Assembly (NCBI GenBank): GCA_023230285.1 | Contig: JALNXP010000012.1 | Span: 1-21,908 of the forward strand | Reading direction: 5' to 3' | Source: Bacteroidales bacterium | GTDB lineage: Bacteria > Bacteroidota > Bacteroidia > Bacteroidales > BM520 | DNA length: 21,908 nt | Shown here: positions 1-7,644 of the stretch, one piece after another | Numbering within the stretch: the first letter of the stretch is position 1 | Layout of the letters: the number at the start of each line of letters is the position of its first letter | Notes under the pieces: model-generated | What the model was told of the DNA's origin: nothing | Seen by the model: the letters and a program-made list of their open reading frames with translations, nothing else | Database searches by the model: none | Made by a program: the position numbers and the translations under genes

Positions 1-227
1 TTGAACACGTTGTTGATAAAAAATGTCGCGCCGGTGTATGCCGCAGCTTGATGCACTATGTCATTAATCCCGAAGTTTGTGTGGGTTGTACAGCTTGCGC
101 TCGTAATTGCCCAGTCGGTGCTATCAAAGGCGAACGTAAATCTCCTCACTCAATTGACCAGTCTATCTGTATCAAATGTGGCGCATGTAAAGAAAGATGT
201 AAATTCAATGCTATCGAAATTAAATAA
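1..227 (+). CDS. hydB: HydB/NuoF-like hydrogenase subunit, C-terminal end (partial)
   Basis: Only the last 74 codons are in the window, reading from base 3; the 5' part lies upstream. The fragment is a two-cluster ferredoxin domain. It has cysteines in CxxCxxCxxxC spacing at fragment residues 26, 29, 32 and 36 and again at 56, 59, 62 and 66, after a CRAGVC segment that in HydB/NuoF proteins joins the NuoF-like core to this tail. In trimeric [FeFe] hydrogenases HydB carries FMN and the NAD site and passes electrons to HydA. The stop lies 11 bases before the hydA start, so the two are surely cotranscribed. A NuoF-like subunit of another NADH-dependent enzyme has the same tail, but the neighbours decide for HydB. 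Confidence 0.88.
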   Translation, partial: EHVVDKKCRAGVCRSLMHYVINPEVCVGCTACARNCPVGAIKGERKSPHSIDQSICIKCGACKERCKFNAIEIK

Positions 228-238
228 AACAGCGAATA

Positions 239-2011
239 ATGGAAACTATAAAAATTAATATTGATAATAAAAATATAGAAGTTGCTAAGGGAACTACTAT
301 ATTACAAGCAGCAAGAAACAACGGTATCCATATACCTACTTTATGCTATCTTAACCTCGAAGATATGCACATAGAAAATAAACCGGGCGGTTGCCGTGTA
401 TGCGTAGTCGAAGTACAGGGAAGAAAAAACCTCGCACCGGCTTGCGCTACCGAATGCCTCGAAGGTATGGTTATTAAAACCCATAGCGTAAGAGCTCTTA
501 ATGCACGTAGAACAGTTGTGGAACTTATCTTATCCGACCACCCCGCTGATTGTTTGGTCTGTGCTAAAAGTGGAAACTGTGAATTGCAAACTTTAGCTCA
601 AGATTTGGGCATCAGACAAATAACCTATAAAGGCGCACAATCTACTTACCGTAAAGATACTTCACCTTCTATTATAAGAGATATTGATAAATGTGTCATG
701 TGCCGCCGCTGCGAAACTATGTGTAATACAATACAAACCGTTGGCGCACTATCAGCTATCAACCGTGGCTTCGAAGCTGTTGTGGCTCCTGCTTTTGAAC
801 AAAACCTTATCAAGTCTCCGTGTACCTTCTGCGGACAGTGTGTCGCTGTATGCCCGACAGGCGCTCTTACTGAAGTAGACCATACACCACAACTTATCAG
901 AGACCTCGCAGACCCGACTAAGACCGTAGTTGTACAAACAGCTCCTGCTGTCAGAGTTGCCCTCGGCGAAGAATTCGGCATGTCTGCCGGAAGTATCGTC
1001 ACCGGTAAAATGGCTGCCGCCCTCAGAGAAATTGGCTTCAACTACGTCTTCGATACTGATTTCGCTGCCGACTTGACCATCATGGAAGAAGGTACCGAAC
1101 TTCTTGGTCGTCTGTCTAAATTCTTAAATGGCGACAAAGATGTTAAATTGCCTATCCTGACTTCATGCTGCCCCGCATGGGTTAACTTCTTTGAACATTA
1201 TTTCCCGGAAATGAGAGATATTCCTTCAACATCACGCTCCCCGCAGCAAATGTTCGGCGCTATAGCTAAAAATTATTTTGCGAAGAAAATCGGCGTAGAT
1301 AGAAAAGACCTCGTAGTCGTCTCTGTTATGCCTTGCCTCGCTAAAAAATATGAATGCGGACGTGATGAGTTTAAAACTGATGGCGACCCGGACGTTAATT
1401 ATTCAATATCAACAAGAGAACTGGCTCATCTTATTAAACAAGCTAATATAGATTTTGCTAAACTTGATGAAGAAGATTTCGATAATCCTCTCGGTGAATC
1501 TACAGGTGCTGCTGTTATCTTCGGTACTACCGGCGGCGTTATCGAAGCTGCTGTAAGAACAGCTTACGAACTGTTTACCGGCAAACAATTACAAAAAATC
1601 GACTTCGAAGAATTACGTGGTCTCGAAAATGTTCGTAGCGCTACTATCGACTTTAACGGACTGCCTATTAATATAGGTATCGCTCATGGTCTCGGTAACG
1701 CCCGTAAACTTCTCGAAAGCGTTAAAAAAGGTGAGTGCCAATTCCATGCTATCGAAATTATGGCTTGCCCGGGCGGTTGTATCGCCGGCGGCGGACAACC
1801 TCTACACCACGGTAACGCTGACGTAATTAAAGCACGTCATGCCGCTATATACCAAGAAGACCATGATAAACCTATAAGAAAATCTCACGAAAATCCTTAT
1901 ATAACTAAATTGTATGAGGAGTTCTTAGGTAAACCTTGCGGTGAATTATCTCATCACTTACTCCATACTCATTATTTCGATAAAAGTAAAGTCGAAATAA
2001 AAGTTAAATAA
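239..2011 (+). CDS. hydA: [FeFe] hydrogenase catalytic subunit HydA (bifurcating type)
   Basis: This 590-residue protein makes or oxidises H2 in the cytoplasm. Domains in order: an N-terminal [2Fe-2S] domain (Cys36, 52, 55, 69); the His-ligated [4Fe-4S] segment (His101, Cys105, 108, 114); two [4Fe-4S] ferredoxin clusters (Cys152, 155, 158, 162 and Cys195, 198, 201, 205); then the H-cluster domain. All three H-cluster signatures are intact: TSCCPAW (308-314), MPCLAKKYE (364-372) and EIMACPGGCIAGGGQP (506-521). The presumed cluster ligands are Cys311, 366, 510 and 514, with Cys310 as the likely proton-relay residue. The length fits clostridial-type monomers, and it lacks the extra C-terminal [2Fe-2S] domain of the longer Thermotoga HydA. 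A HydB end upstream and hydC downstream support an NADH- and ferredoxin-coupled trimer. No Shine-Dalgarno is seen before the ATG. Confidence 0.97.
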   Translation: METIKINIDNKNIEVAKGTTILQAARNNGIHIPTLCYLNLEDMHIENKPGGCRVCVVEVQGRKNLAPACATECLEGMVIKTHSVRALNARRTVVELILSDHPADCLVCAKSGNCELQTLAQDLGIRQITYKGAQSTYRKDTSPSIIRDIDKCVMCRRCETMCNTIQTVGALSAINRGFEAVVAPAFEQNLIKSPCTFCGQCVAVCPTGALTEVDHTPQLIRDLADPTKTVVVQTAPAVRVALGEEFGMSAGSIVTGKMAAALREIGFNYVFDTDFAADLTIMEEGTELLGRLSKFLNGDKDVKLPILTSCCPAWVNFFEHYFPEMRDIPSTSRSPQQMFGAIAKNYFAKKIGVDRKDLVVVSVMPCLAKKYECGRDEFKTDGDPDVNYSISTRELAHLIKQANIDFAKLDEEDFDNPLGESTGAAVIFGTTGGVIEAAVRTAYELFTGKQLQKIDFEELRGLENVRSATIDFNGLPINIGIAHGLGNARKLLESVKKGECQFHAIEIMACPGGCIAGGGQPLHHGNADVIKARHAAIYQEDHDKPIRKSHENPYITKLYEEFLGKPCGELSHHLLHTHYFDKSKVEIKVK

Positions 2012-2044
2012 TGTTTTTTTGTATAACTATTAAATGTACTTGAA

Positions 2045-2530
2045 ATGTCAACAATTAAAATAACTCTACGTAATAGTGATGTAGAACAGTTGAAACAAAT
2101 TTGTAAAAATTTTAATAATGACCCGGGTGAACTGATAAATGTACTGCATGGTGCGCAAGGTCTATTCGGATACCTTCCGGCAGAAGTCCAAGAATTAGTC
2201 GCAGAAGAACTTCATATCTCTGTAGCTAAAGTGTATGGCGTGGTTACATTCTATTCTTTCTTTACAATGAAACCTAAAGGTAAACACCCAATATCTATAT
2301 GTCTCGGCACCGCTTGCTATGTTCGTGGAGCAGAAAAAATACTCGAAGAAACTAAAAAACAACTGAAAATTGAAGTCGGCGGTACTACCCCTGACGGTAA
2401 TTTCTCCCTTAGCTGCCTCCGCTGCGTAGGCGCTTGCGGTCTTGCTCCTGTTATGATAGTAGGAGATAAAACTTATGGTCGTGTTACGCCCGATAGAGTA
2501 AAAGAAATATTAGCCGAATTTAACGACTAA
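2045..2530 (+). CDS. hydC: HydC/NuoE-like [2Fe-2S] hydrogenase subunit
   Basis: This 161-residue thioredoxin-fold ferredoxin is related to NuoE of complex I. The helical N-terminal half includes the family segment VYGVVTFYSFF (63-73). The [2Fe-2S] ligands are visible as Cys86 and Cys91 (CLGTAC) and Cys127 and Cys131 (CVGAC), followed by LAPVM, as is usual in NuoE. Cys124 is an additional, probably non-ligand cysteine. In electron-bifurcating hydrogenases HydC relays electrons within the HydABC trimer near the flavin of HydB. It follows hydA by 33 bases with no promoter box between and ends 23 bases before a strong terminator, so it closes the hydBAC unit. Confidence 0.93.
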   Translation: MSTIKITLRNSDVEQLKQICKNFNNDPGELINVLHGAQGLFGYLPAEVQELVAEELHISVAKVYGVVTFYSFFTMKPKGKHPISICLGTACYVRGAEKILEETKKQLKIEVGGTTPDGNFSLSCLRCVGACGLAPVMIVGDKTYGRVTPDRVKEILAEFND

Positions 2531-2553
2531 TTGTCAGATTTTTAATACGTGTT

Positions 2554-2590
2554 AAGGCTGTTCTGAATTTCAGAGCAGCCTTTTTTTTTC
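2554..2590 (+). terminator. Rho-independent terminator after hydC
   Basis: A 12-bp stem pairs 2554-2565 with 2571-2582 (one G-U pair), with a 5-base loop. Its 3' arm runs into nine consecutive T residues at 2581-2589. It ends the hydrogenase transcript and separates it from comEC. Confidence 0.93.
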
Positions 2591-2638
2591 TTTTTTATGG
2601 TAACGTTTTCTCCATTTTTACGACTATAATAAAAAGAT

Positions 2639-4249
2639 ATGTATAGACACTTGATGCCTGCTTTGCCAAAATTCGTGATAACCGTGATATTAGGTAACGC
2701 GATATGTAATAGCTTGATAGTCGATGATATAACAGCAACGTGCTGCGTTACATCAACTTTGATGACGACTGTATTACTATGCCGTTTGGCTAATGCACTT
2801 ACTTATAAATTACGCATGCTTACCGGATTATTAATGGCAATTGCAGGCATTTCGCTCGGCGCATGCCTGCAATTGTGCGATAATACCTTGTTCGCTAATT
2901 ATTCTTACGAACAAGATGTGTATAACGAAAATTGCTATGCTATCATGAAGGTAGTGTCTGAACCCGAAAATCGTGAGAAAAATTACCGCTTGCAATGTAG
3001 TCTGATTGATAAAGAAGCTAAAAAGTTGCCTAAGGTTATTGTTTATCTTAAAAAAAATAATGAAGATTCAATATATGTTCCTCAACAGGGAAATATATTG
3101 GCAATAAAAAAAACAATCAGAAAAATACCTCCGCCTAAATCCGACAACGATTTTAATTATAAAAAATATTGCTTTAATAATAATATCGGCTATATATCTT
3201 ATCTGAATAAAGATGATTATATGATAATAGATTCGGCAAAAACAGATAATATTATGACTAAGATTTATGTCTTGCGCGATAAATTGGCTTCAGTGCTTCA
3301 AAAACATGCACCCGGTGACATAGAAAGTTCAATCGCAAAAGCTATATTGTTGGGTGTCAATGAGCTGTCTGATGAAACACGTGCGAGCTTTTCTTCGTCC
3401 GGCGCTATACATGTGCTATGCGTTTCAGGTTTGCACGTCTCTACTATCTATCTGCTGTTAGGCTATTTACTCGCTTTGGTGAAAAATAAATGGTTTACCG
3501 GTTTTTGCGCTCCTGTTATTATCTTATGTTTTTTGTGGATGTACGCCGCCGTTACAGGCTTTTCCCCTTCTGTCAGTAGAGCCGCATTTATGCTCAGCTT
3601 TATCGTGATAGGAAATGCCTGCAAGCGTAAAACAAATATAATCAATACTTTGTGCGGCTCAGCACTCCTGCTCATTTTTATTAACCCCGATATAATTTTT
3701 AATATAGGCTTCCAATTGTCTTACGCCGCTGTTTTAGGTATTGTCCTTTTTCAAACTCCTATAAATAATTTTATGATTAAACCCTTTTCTAAAATGAAAA
3801 AGCTATATGCTTGGTTGCCTGCTAAAATAATCGGCATAATTTCTGTGTCCGTTGCCGTACAACTGCTACTGTCGCCAATATTATTATACTATTTCGGCTC
3901 TTTTTCAAATTACTTTCTGTTGACTAACATAATAGTAATTCCATTGGCTTCAGTGATTATATATTTGGGTGTCAGTTTGTTAATACTGTCACCGCTGCCT
4001 TTGATCGCAGATGTGACCGGACAACTGTTCTACGGCTTCGTAAGATTGTTGAACAATGCTGTGAAAGCTGTGGAAAGTATTCCTAATTCCGTGTCAATGG
4101 TCAACAAAATAGATTTTATGATTGTGCTGTTCTGTTTCGTCTTTTTAATCATCTTTAAATTAATCTTGAACTCCGGCATGACAATAAAAAATATTAATGC
4201 GGCTCTTACTTGTATATGCTTGCTGTTAGTCTACCTGTTGATACCTTAA
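2639..4249 (+). CDS. comEC: ComEC/Rec2-family DNA-uptake channel, no C-terminal hydrolase domain
   Basis: This 536-residue polytopic inner-membrane protein would carry single-stranded DNA into the cytoplasm during transformation. The N-terminus has two or three hydrophobic segments. A soluble DUF4131-like region at about 95-195 contains PPPKSDNDFNYKKYCFNNNI. The competence domain opens with SSSGAIHVLCVSGLHVST (252-269), the hallmark of the family, and continues with many membrane segments to the C-terminus. The metallo-beta-lactamase-like domain at the end of the longer ComEC proteins is absent; this short form is, as far as I know, common in Bacteroidota. It is alone in its transcription unit. 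The start follows an AT-rich run with a weak purine stretch. Three copies of the 8-mer ATGCCTGC and one inverted copy lie inside the gene. Confidence 0.9.
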   Translation: MYRHLMPALPKFVITVILGNAICNSLIVDDITATCCVTSTLMTTVLLCRLANALTYKLRMLTGLLMAIAGISLGACLQLCDNTLFANYSYEQDVYNENCYAIMKVVSEPENREKNYRLQCSLIDKEAKKLPKVIVYLKKNNEDSIYVPQQGNILAIKKTIRKIPPPKSDNDFNYKKYCFNNNIGYISYLNKDDYMIIDSAKTDNIMTKIYVLRDKLASVLQKHAPGDIESSIAKAILLGVNELSDETRASFSSSGAIHVLCVSGLHVSTIYLLLGYLLALVKNKWFTGFCAPVIILCFLWMYAAVTGFSPSVSRAAFMLSFIVIGNACKRKTNIINTLCGSALLLIFINPDIIFNIGFQLSYAAVLGIVLFQTPINNFMIKPFSKMKKLYAWLPAKIIGIISVSVAVQLLLSPILLYYFGSFSNYFLLTNIIVIPLASVIIYLGVSLLILSPLPLIADVTGQLFYGFVRLLNNAVKAVESIPNSVSMVNKIDFMIVLFCFVFLIIFKLILNSGMTIKNINAALTCICLLLVYLLIP

Positions 4250-4302
4250 TTTCAAATAGCAATATCAAACAAATAGACTTTATTTTTGATAAAGATGCCT
4301 GC
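2654..4302. repeat. Cluster of five ATGCCTGC 8-mers across comEC
   Basis: Exact copies begin at 2654, 2863, 3615 and 4295 on the + strand, with one inverted copy at 2843-2850. Reading the whole window by eye on both strands I found no other exact copy. The + copies inside the gene fall in different reading frames and the 4295 copy is past the stop codon, so codon preference does not explain them. Function is unknown; see the findings. Confidence 0.5.
2838..2875. repeat. Perfect 13-bp inverted repeat inside comEC
   Basis: CAATTGCAGGCAT at 2838-2850 is matched exactly by its reverse complement at 2863-2875, with a 12-base spacer. It lies in the coding sequence for a hydrophobic segment (residues about 67-79). 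The inner eight bases of each arm are copies of the ATGCCTGC 8-mer in opposite orientations. It could form a stable mRNA hairpin or a protein-binding palindrome. It has no T tract, so it is not a terminator. Confidence 0.8.
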
Positions 4303-4369
4303 GTACCTACAATGAATCTACCTTTATTTAAAAACTAACTGAATTTCTATGCAATTACAAAAAATGCTG

Positions 4370-4377
4370 TAATTTTG
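4370..4377 (+). promoter_or_regulatory. Putative -7 box for the AlkD-like gene
   Basis: TAATTTTG fits the Bacteroidota TAnnTTTG element. It lies 43 bases before the ATG at 4421, inside a 171-base gene-free stretch that otherwise shows only AT-rich sequence and the last ATGCCTGC copy. No convincing -33 TTTG is seen. Confidence 0.5.
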
Positions 4378-4420
4378 CATGTTTATCTGTAATAATGCTG
4401 CTCTAAAATAAAACATTAAA

Positions 4421-5104
4421 ATGAAAAAAATTACTGACCGCTTATTCTCTATGCAAGATACTGTTTATCGCGAGTTTAATTGTAAAATTGTGCGTACTGT
4501 AAATATCGAAAATATGATTGGTGTGCGATCTCCTCAAATGAAAATGCTTGTAAAAGAGTTTGCAAAAGATGATGATAAGTACTTGTTCCTTAGTGAATTA
4601 CCACATCAATATTATGAAGAAAATAATCTTCATGCCGCTATAGTCTCTTCTATTAGCAAAGATATCAATGTGGTGATGAAGTATGTTGAGGAATTTTTGC
4701 CTTATATAGATAATTGGGCAACTTGTGACTGCTTCAGCCCTAAAATATTTAAAAAATATCCTGATTTGGTGTATGAAAAAATACAGCAATGGATAAAAAG
4801 CAACCATACTTATACCGTAAGATTTGGTATAGTGTCTTTGTTACAGTTTTTCCTTGATGATAATTTTAAACCGGAGATTAATGACTTGGTACTTAGCGTT
4901 AAAAGCGATGAATATTATATCAATATCGCTATTGCATGGTATTTTAGTTATGCCCTGATTAAGCAATGGGATGCAAGTATTTATATCATTGAAAATAAAA
5001 TTATGTCTAAGTGGTTGCATAATAAGTCTATACAAAAAGCAGTCGAAAGTTTTAGAATAACTGACGACCGTAAAGAATATCTAAAATCGTTGAGAATAAA
5101 ATGA
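4421..5104 (+). CDS. AlkD-like DNA alkylation repair protein (HEAT-like repeats)
   Basis: This 227-residue protein belongs to the DNA alkylation repair enzyme family (PF08713, AlkC/AlkD-like), all-helical glycosylases that remove N3- and N7-alkylated purines without flipping the base into a deep pocket. The family signature is the segment YIDNWATCDCF (95-105). Trp99 and Asp103 keep the +4 spacing of the Bacillus cereus AlkD catalytic Trp and Asp. Arg134 and Trp173 are plausible equivalents of its other lesion-site residues, by spacing only. There is no signal peptide, so it is cytoplasmic. Its TGA stop overlaps the next gene's ATG in the string ATGA, which implies translational coupling. The pair is noticeably more AT-rich than the hydrogenase genes. 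Confidence 0.82.
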   Translation: MKKITDRLFSMQDTVYREFNCKIVRTVNIENMIGVRSPQMKMLVKEFAKDDDKYLFLSELPHQYYEENNLHAAIVSSISKDINVVMKYVEEFLPYIDNWATCDCFSPKIFKKYPDLVYEKIQQWIKSNHTYTVRFGIVSLLQFFLDDNFKPEINDLVLSVKSDEYYINIAIAWYFSYALIKQWDASIYIIENKIMSKWLHNKSIQKAVESFRITDDRKEYLKSLRIK

Positions 5105-5811
5105 AATTAATTTTTAAAGAGTTTTCTGTAATAGATTATAACCGATATTATTTCCCTTATTGTGTGTATTGTATTAAAGAACAGGAAGATACATATAACG
5201 ACATCTATTCTAAAGGTTTTTTGCCTTATACAAACGACTTTAATATCGAAGATGAAATTTATTATCTCGCACGAAGTGTTAAAGTCGATTTGACAGGAAA
5301 AATTTGGAATTATAAGCAATATAATGTTTTTAATAAAATGTTAAAAATATTCTCCGATGCAGACTTGAAGATACAATTGCTTGATAAACAGCTTGTTATT
5401 GCTGATGCGGATTTTAAAAAATGGTGCCTTCAAAATGCAAAAAATCATTTTTTGACAGAAGAAAGATTGAATTATATTTTAAGTCGCCCGTATTTAAAAA
5501 ATATTTTAGTTCTTAAAAATACAGACCAAGTTCTTGCATATCAATTTGTTGTGGAAGAAAATAATAGATTTTTTCATACATGGTTTTCTTTTTATGATTT
5601 AAACATCAACATTAATGATTTTGGCAAATGGATAATCCTTAAAGTTATAGAGTGGTGTAAATCAAATAATTATGTCGATTACTATATTGGAACATGCTAT
5701 TCTAAGCATGCTTTTTATAAATTGACATTAAGTCCGGCGACTTCCTATTTTGATGGTAGCACATGGAACACAGACATCTCTACATTAAAACAAAAATTGT
5801 TGATGGAATAG
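5101..5811 (+). CDS. Putative arginyl-tRNA-protein transferase-like protein (ATE/Bpt fold)
   Basis: This 236-residue soluble protein resembles the aminoacyl-tRNA-protein transferases that add an amino acid to protein N-termini (N-degron pathway). The C-terminal half fits the ATE_C/GNAT-like domain: VLAYQFVVEENNRFFHTWFSFYD (residues 141-163, split here as VLAYQFVVEENN then RFFHTWFSFYD), a helix, DYYIGTCYSKHAFYKL near 198-213 (where the family has YLGYW..C.KM.YK), and FDGSTW near the end. The N-terminal part holds YCVYC (Cys21, Cys24), resembling the CxxC of ATE1, then IYSKGFLPY and a stretch like the family's basic SRSQRR region. The canonical second cysteine pair of the N-terminal domain is missing, so substrate and donor tRNA are unknown. 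A general GNAT acyltransferase is the alternative. It is translationally coupled to the AlkD-like gene. Confidence 0.58.
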   Translation: MKLIFKEFSVIDYNRYYFPYCVYCIKEQEDTYNDIYSKGFLPYTNDFNIEDEIYYLARSVKVDLTGKIWNYKQYNVFNKMLKIFSDADLKIQLLDKQLVIADADFKKWCLQNAKNHFLTEERLNYILSRPYLKNILVLKNTDQVLAYQFVVEENNRFFHTWFSFYDLNININDFGKWIILKVIEWCKSNNYVDYYIGTCYSKHAFYKLTLSPATSYFDGSTWNTDISTLKQKLLME

Positions 5812-5905
5812 ACGTGATATTGTATTTTTGCAATACTATTGAAAGCTCGATGATATTAATAATCATAAAAATTTTTATATCAAATAAATTTTAAAAATTT
5901 TAGAG

Positions 5906-5913
5906 TACATTTG
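5906..5913 (+). promoter_or_regulatory. Putative -7 box for the T9SS surface protein
   Basis: TACATTTG matches TAnnTTTG and lies 63 bases before the ATG at 5977. A small inverted repeat, GAGTTG at 5915-5920 and CAACTC at 5932-5937, would sit at the very start of the leader RNA. Confidence 0.65.
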
Positions 5914-5976
5914 CGAGTTGTAAATTTGATGCAACTCAAATAATTTTGTTCTATAAATCAATAAAATATATATGCT

Positions 5977-7575
5977 ATGTCTTCAGTTATACAAAAAATT
6001 TTTTTTCTGAGTATCTTTATTTTAGTTTGTGTACAATCTTTTTCACAAGCTAATTATGGCTCTCAATATGATAATAGAGGTTTTGAAGAATGGGCAAATT
6101 ATACGCCTTCAAATTCTAATAGTTATGAACCTCTTGATTGGCATGCTTTTATGTCGATGTCCGGTTCCGGTTTGTTTTATATTATTTTACAAAACAAGCA
6201 GATAGATGAATCTACAGCAGTTCGTCCGGAAAGTAGCGGCTCAAAAAGTGTCAGGATATTTCCATTACCTATAATGTCTTATTCTGTCAATGGCTTGATG
6301 ACAAACGGCAGGTTGTGTCTTTATGGTACTTCGTTAGACAGTCCGGACAATTATATTACTTCTGATTTGACTGATGAGCATTTTAATACGCCTATAGAGG
6401 AGTCGCCGGATTCGCTGACTATATGGTATAGTTTTCGTTGTGATGATGAAACTCAGCAAGGTGCTATCGGAGCTTTCGTACATGGAGAAGGCGATTTCCG
6501 TGTTAAAGCAGATATGACTGTAAATACGCCGGAACTTGTAGTTGCAACAACGGCAATCAACCTAAGCAGAACTACTACTGCTAACTCTACAGACTATAAT
6601 TGGCAACTTATTTCCATACCTATAGTGTTTACAGGTCCTTGCACAGAACCGGCATATATTTTATTTATGGCTACTACCAATATGTCTGTCGGCACAGGCT
6701 CCGGCACAGAGGATATGTTTTTCGATGATGTCTTGCTGATTTATAACCCCTCTCTCGAAACCGGCGAAATTGCCGAGACGTATCTGTTCTTTCCTGTAGA
6801 TGAACAGAGTATAGAAATAGACATACCTTTTACCTTGATAGGTACCATGTCGCCCGAAAATCTTAATGCTCCGGCAAATGTCGTCACAGCACAACTGTCA
6901 GATGCTGACGGTAATTTCGATAACCCTATCGAAATCGGAAGCCTCCAAACTGATGAAAGCGGAACCATAAATGCTTTAATCAATGTTGCTGATGTTGTCA
7001 GCGGCGAAGGTTATAGAATCAGAGTTGTTTCTTCTAATTATCCAATGGTCGCTGAAGATAATGGCGTTGATATAACTATTGAAATTGAAACTATCCCTGC
7101 TACTTATATCGTTATTGTTGAGGTGTTTCCGGAAAATGCCGGCACAGTTACAGGCATCGGCGAATATGAAGAAGGTACGGAAGTCGTATTGGAAGCTGTC
7201 GCTAACGATGGATTCTCTTTTGTCAATTGGACTGAAGATGGTGTGGAACTGTCTATCGAACCGCTACTCTCTTTTATCGTAACCGAAAATAGAACTATTA
7301 CAGCAAATTTTCATGATGATGTTGGTATCAACAAAATTGCCGAGCCTTCTGTAAAAGTGTTCCCTAATCCTGCTTCCGGCGTACTGTTTATAACCTCAGA
7401 TTTTATGGTCGAAAAAGTCTCTGTATTCTCTTTAACAGGTGAAATGGTGCTTAATATTGATAATGTTAATTCTGATGAGTGTGAAATAGATGTATCTTCG
7501 CTTAAATCAGGATGTTATATAATCGTTGCTAAAGGCTGTGATGCTAATTATACTTGCAGATTTTTAATCAATTAA
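5977..7575 (+). CDS. Secreted surface protein with T9SS type A sorting domain
   Basis: This 532-residue exported protein begins with a signal peptide (hydrophobic FFLSIFILVCVQSFS, cleavage near residue 23-25). Residues about 30-255 look like a PCMD-type jelly-roll domain (opening NRGFEEWANY, closing MFFDDVLLIYNP), a putative carbohydrate-binding module. About 265-370 looks like a beta-rich spacer. Residues about 375-445 match a divergent InlB B-type repeat (GTVTGIGEYEEGTEVVLEA, GFSFVNWTEDG, RTITANF). The last 70 or so residues are the T9SS type A sorting domain (VKVFPNPASG, VSVFSLTGEMV, LKSGCYIIVAKG), which is removed when the protein is anchored or released at the cell surface. No catalytic motif is seen; an adhesin or glycan-binding role is an inference. 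Confidence 0.85.
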   Translation: MSSVIQKIFFLSIFILVCVQSFSQANYGSQYDNRGFEEWANYTPSNSNSYEPLDWHAFMSMSGSGLFYIILQNKQIDESTAVRPESSGSKSVRIFPLPIMSYSVNGLMTNGRLCLYGTSLDSPDNYITSDLTDEHFNTPIEESPDSLTIWYSFRCDDETQQGAIGAFVHGEGDFRVKADMTVNTPELVVATTAINLSRTTTANSTDYNWQLISIPIVFTGPCTEPAYILFMATTNMSVGTGSGTEDMFFDDVLLIYNPSLETGEIAETYLFFPVDEQSIEIDIPFTLIGTMSPENLNAPANVVTAQLSDADGNFDNPIEIGSLQTDESGTINALINVADVVSGEGYRIRVVSSNYPMVAEDNGVDITIEIETIPATYIVIVEVFPENAGTVTGIGEYEEGTEVVLEAVANDGFSFVNWTEDGVELSIEPLLSFIVTENRTITANFHDDVGINKIAEPSVKVFPNPASGVLFITSDFMVEKVSVFSLTGEMVLNIDNVNSDECEIDVSSLKSGCYIIVAKGCDANYTCRFLIN

Positions 7576-7594
7576 TGCAAATTTCTATGGCTTA

Positions 7595-7624
7595 CAACAA
7601 TATATAATTGTTGCTGCTTTTTTT
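7595..7624 (+). terminator. Hairpin terminator after the T9SS gene
   Basis: CAACAAT at 7595-7601 pairs perfectly with ATTGTTG at 7607-7613 around a 5-base loop. After four bases a run of seven T residues follows at 7618-7624. The stem is AT-rich, so strength is moderate. Confidence 0.65.
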
Positions 7625-7644
7625 ATGTTATATAAATTTTAATT

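Noticed and set aside
58..258. Open frame starting at 58 (+) as a gene
   Set aside because: It is out of frame with the ferredoxin-type cysteine pattern read from base 3, which is clearly the HydB tail.
646..1041. Antisense open frame (-) across hydA
   Set aside because: It lies entirely within a well-supported gene, has no family features and no promoter box.
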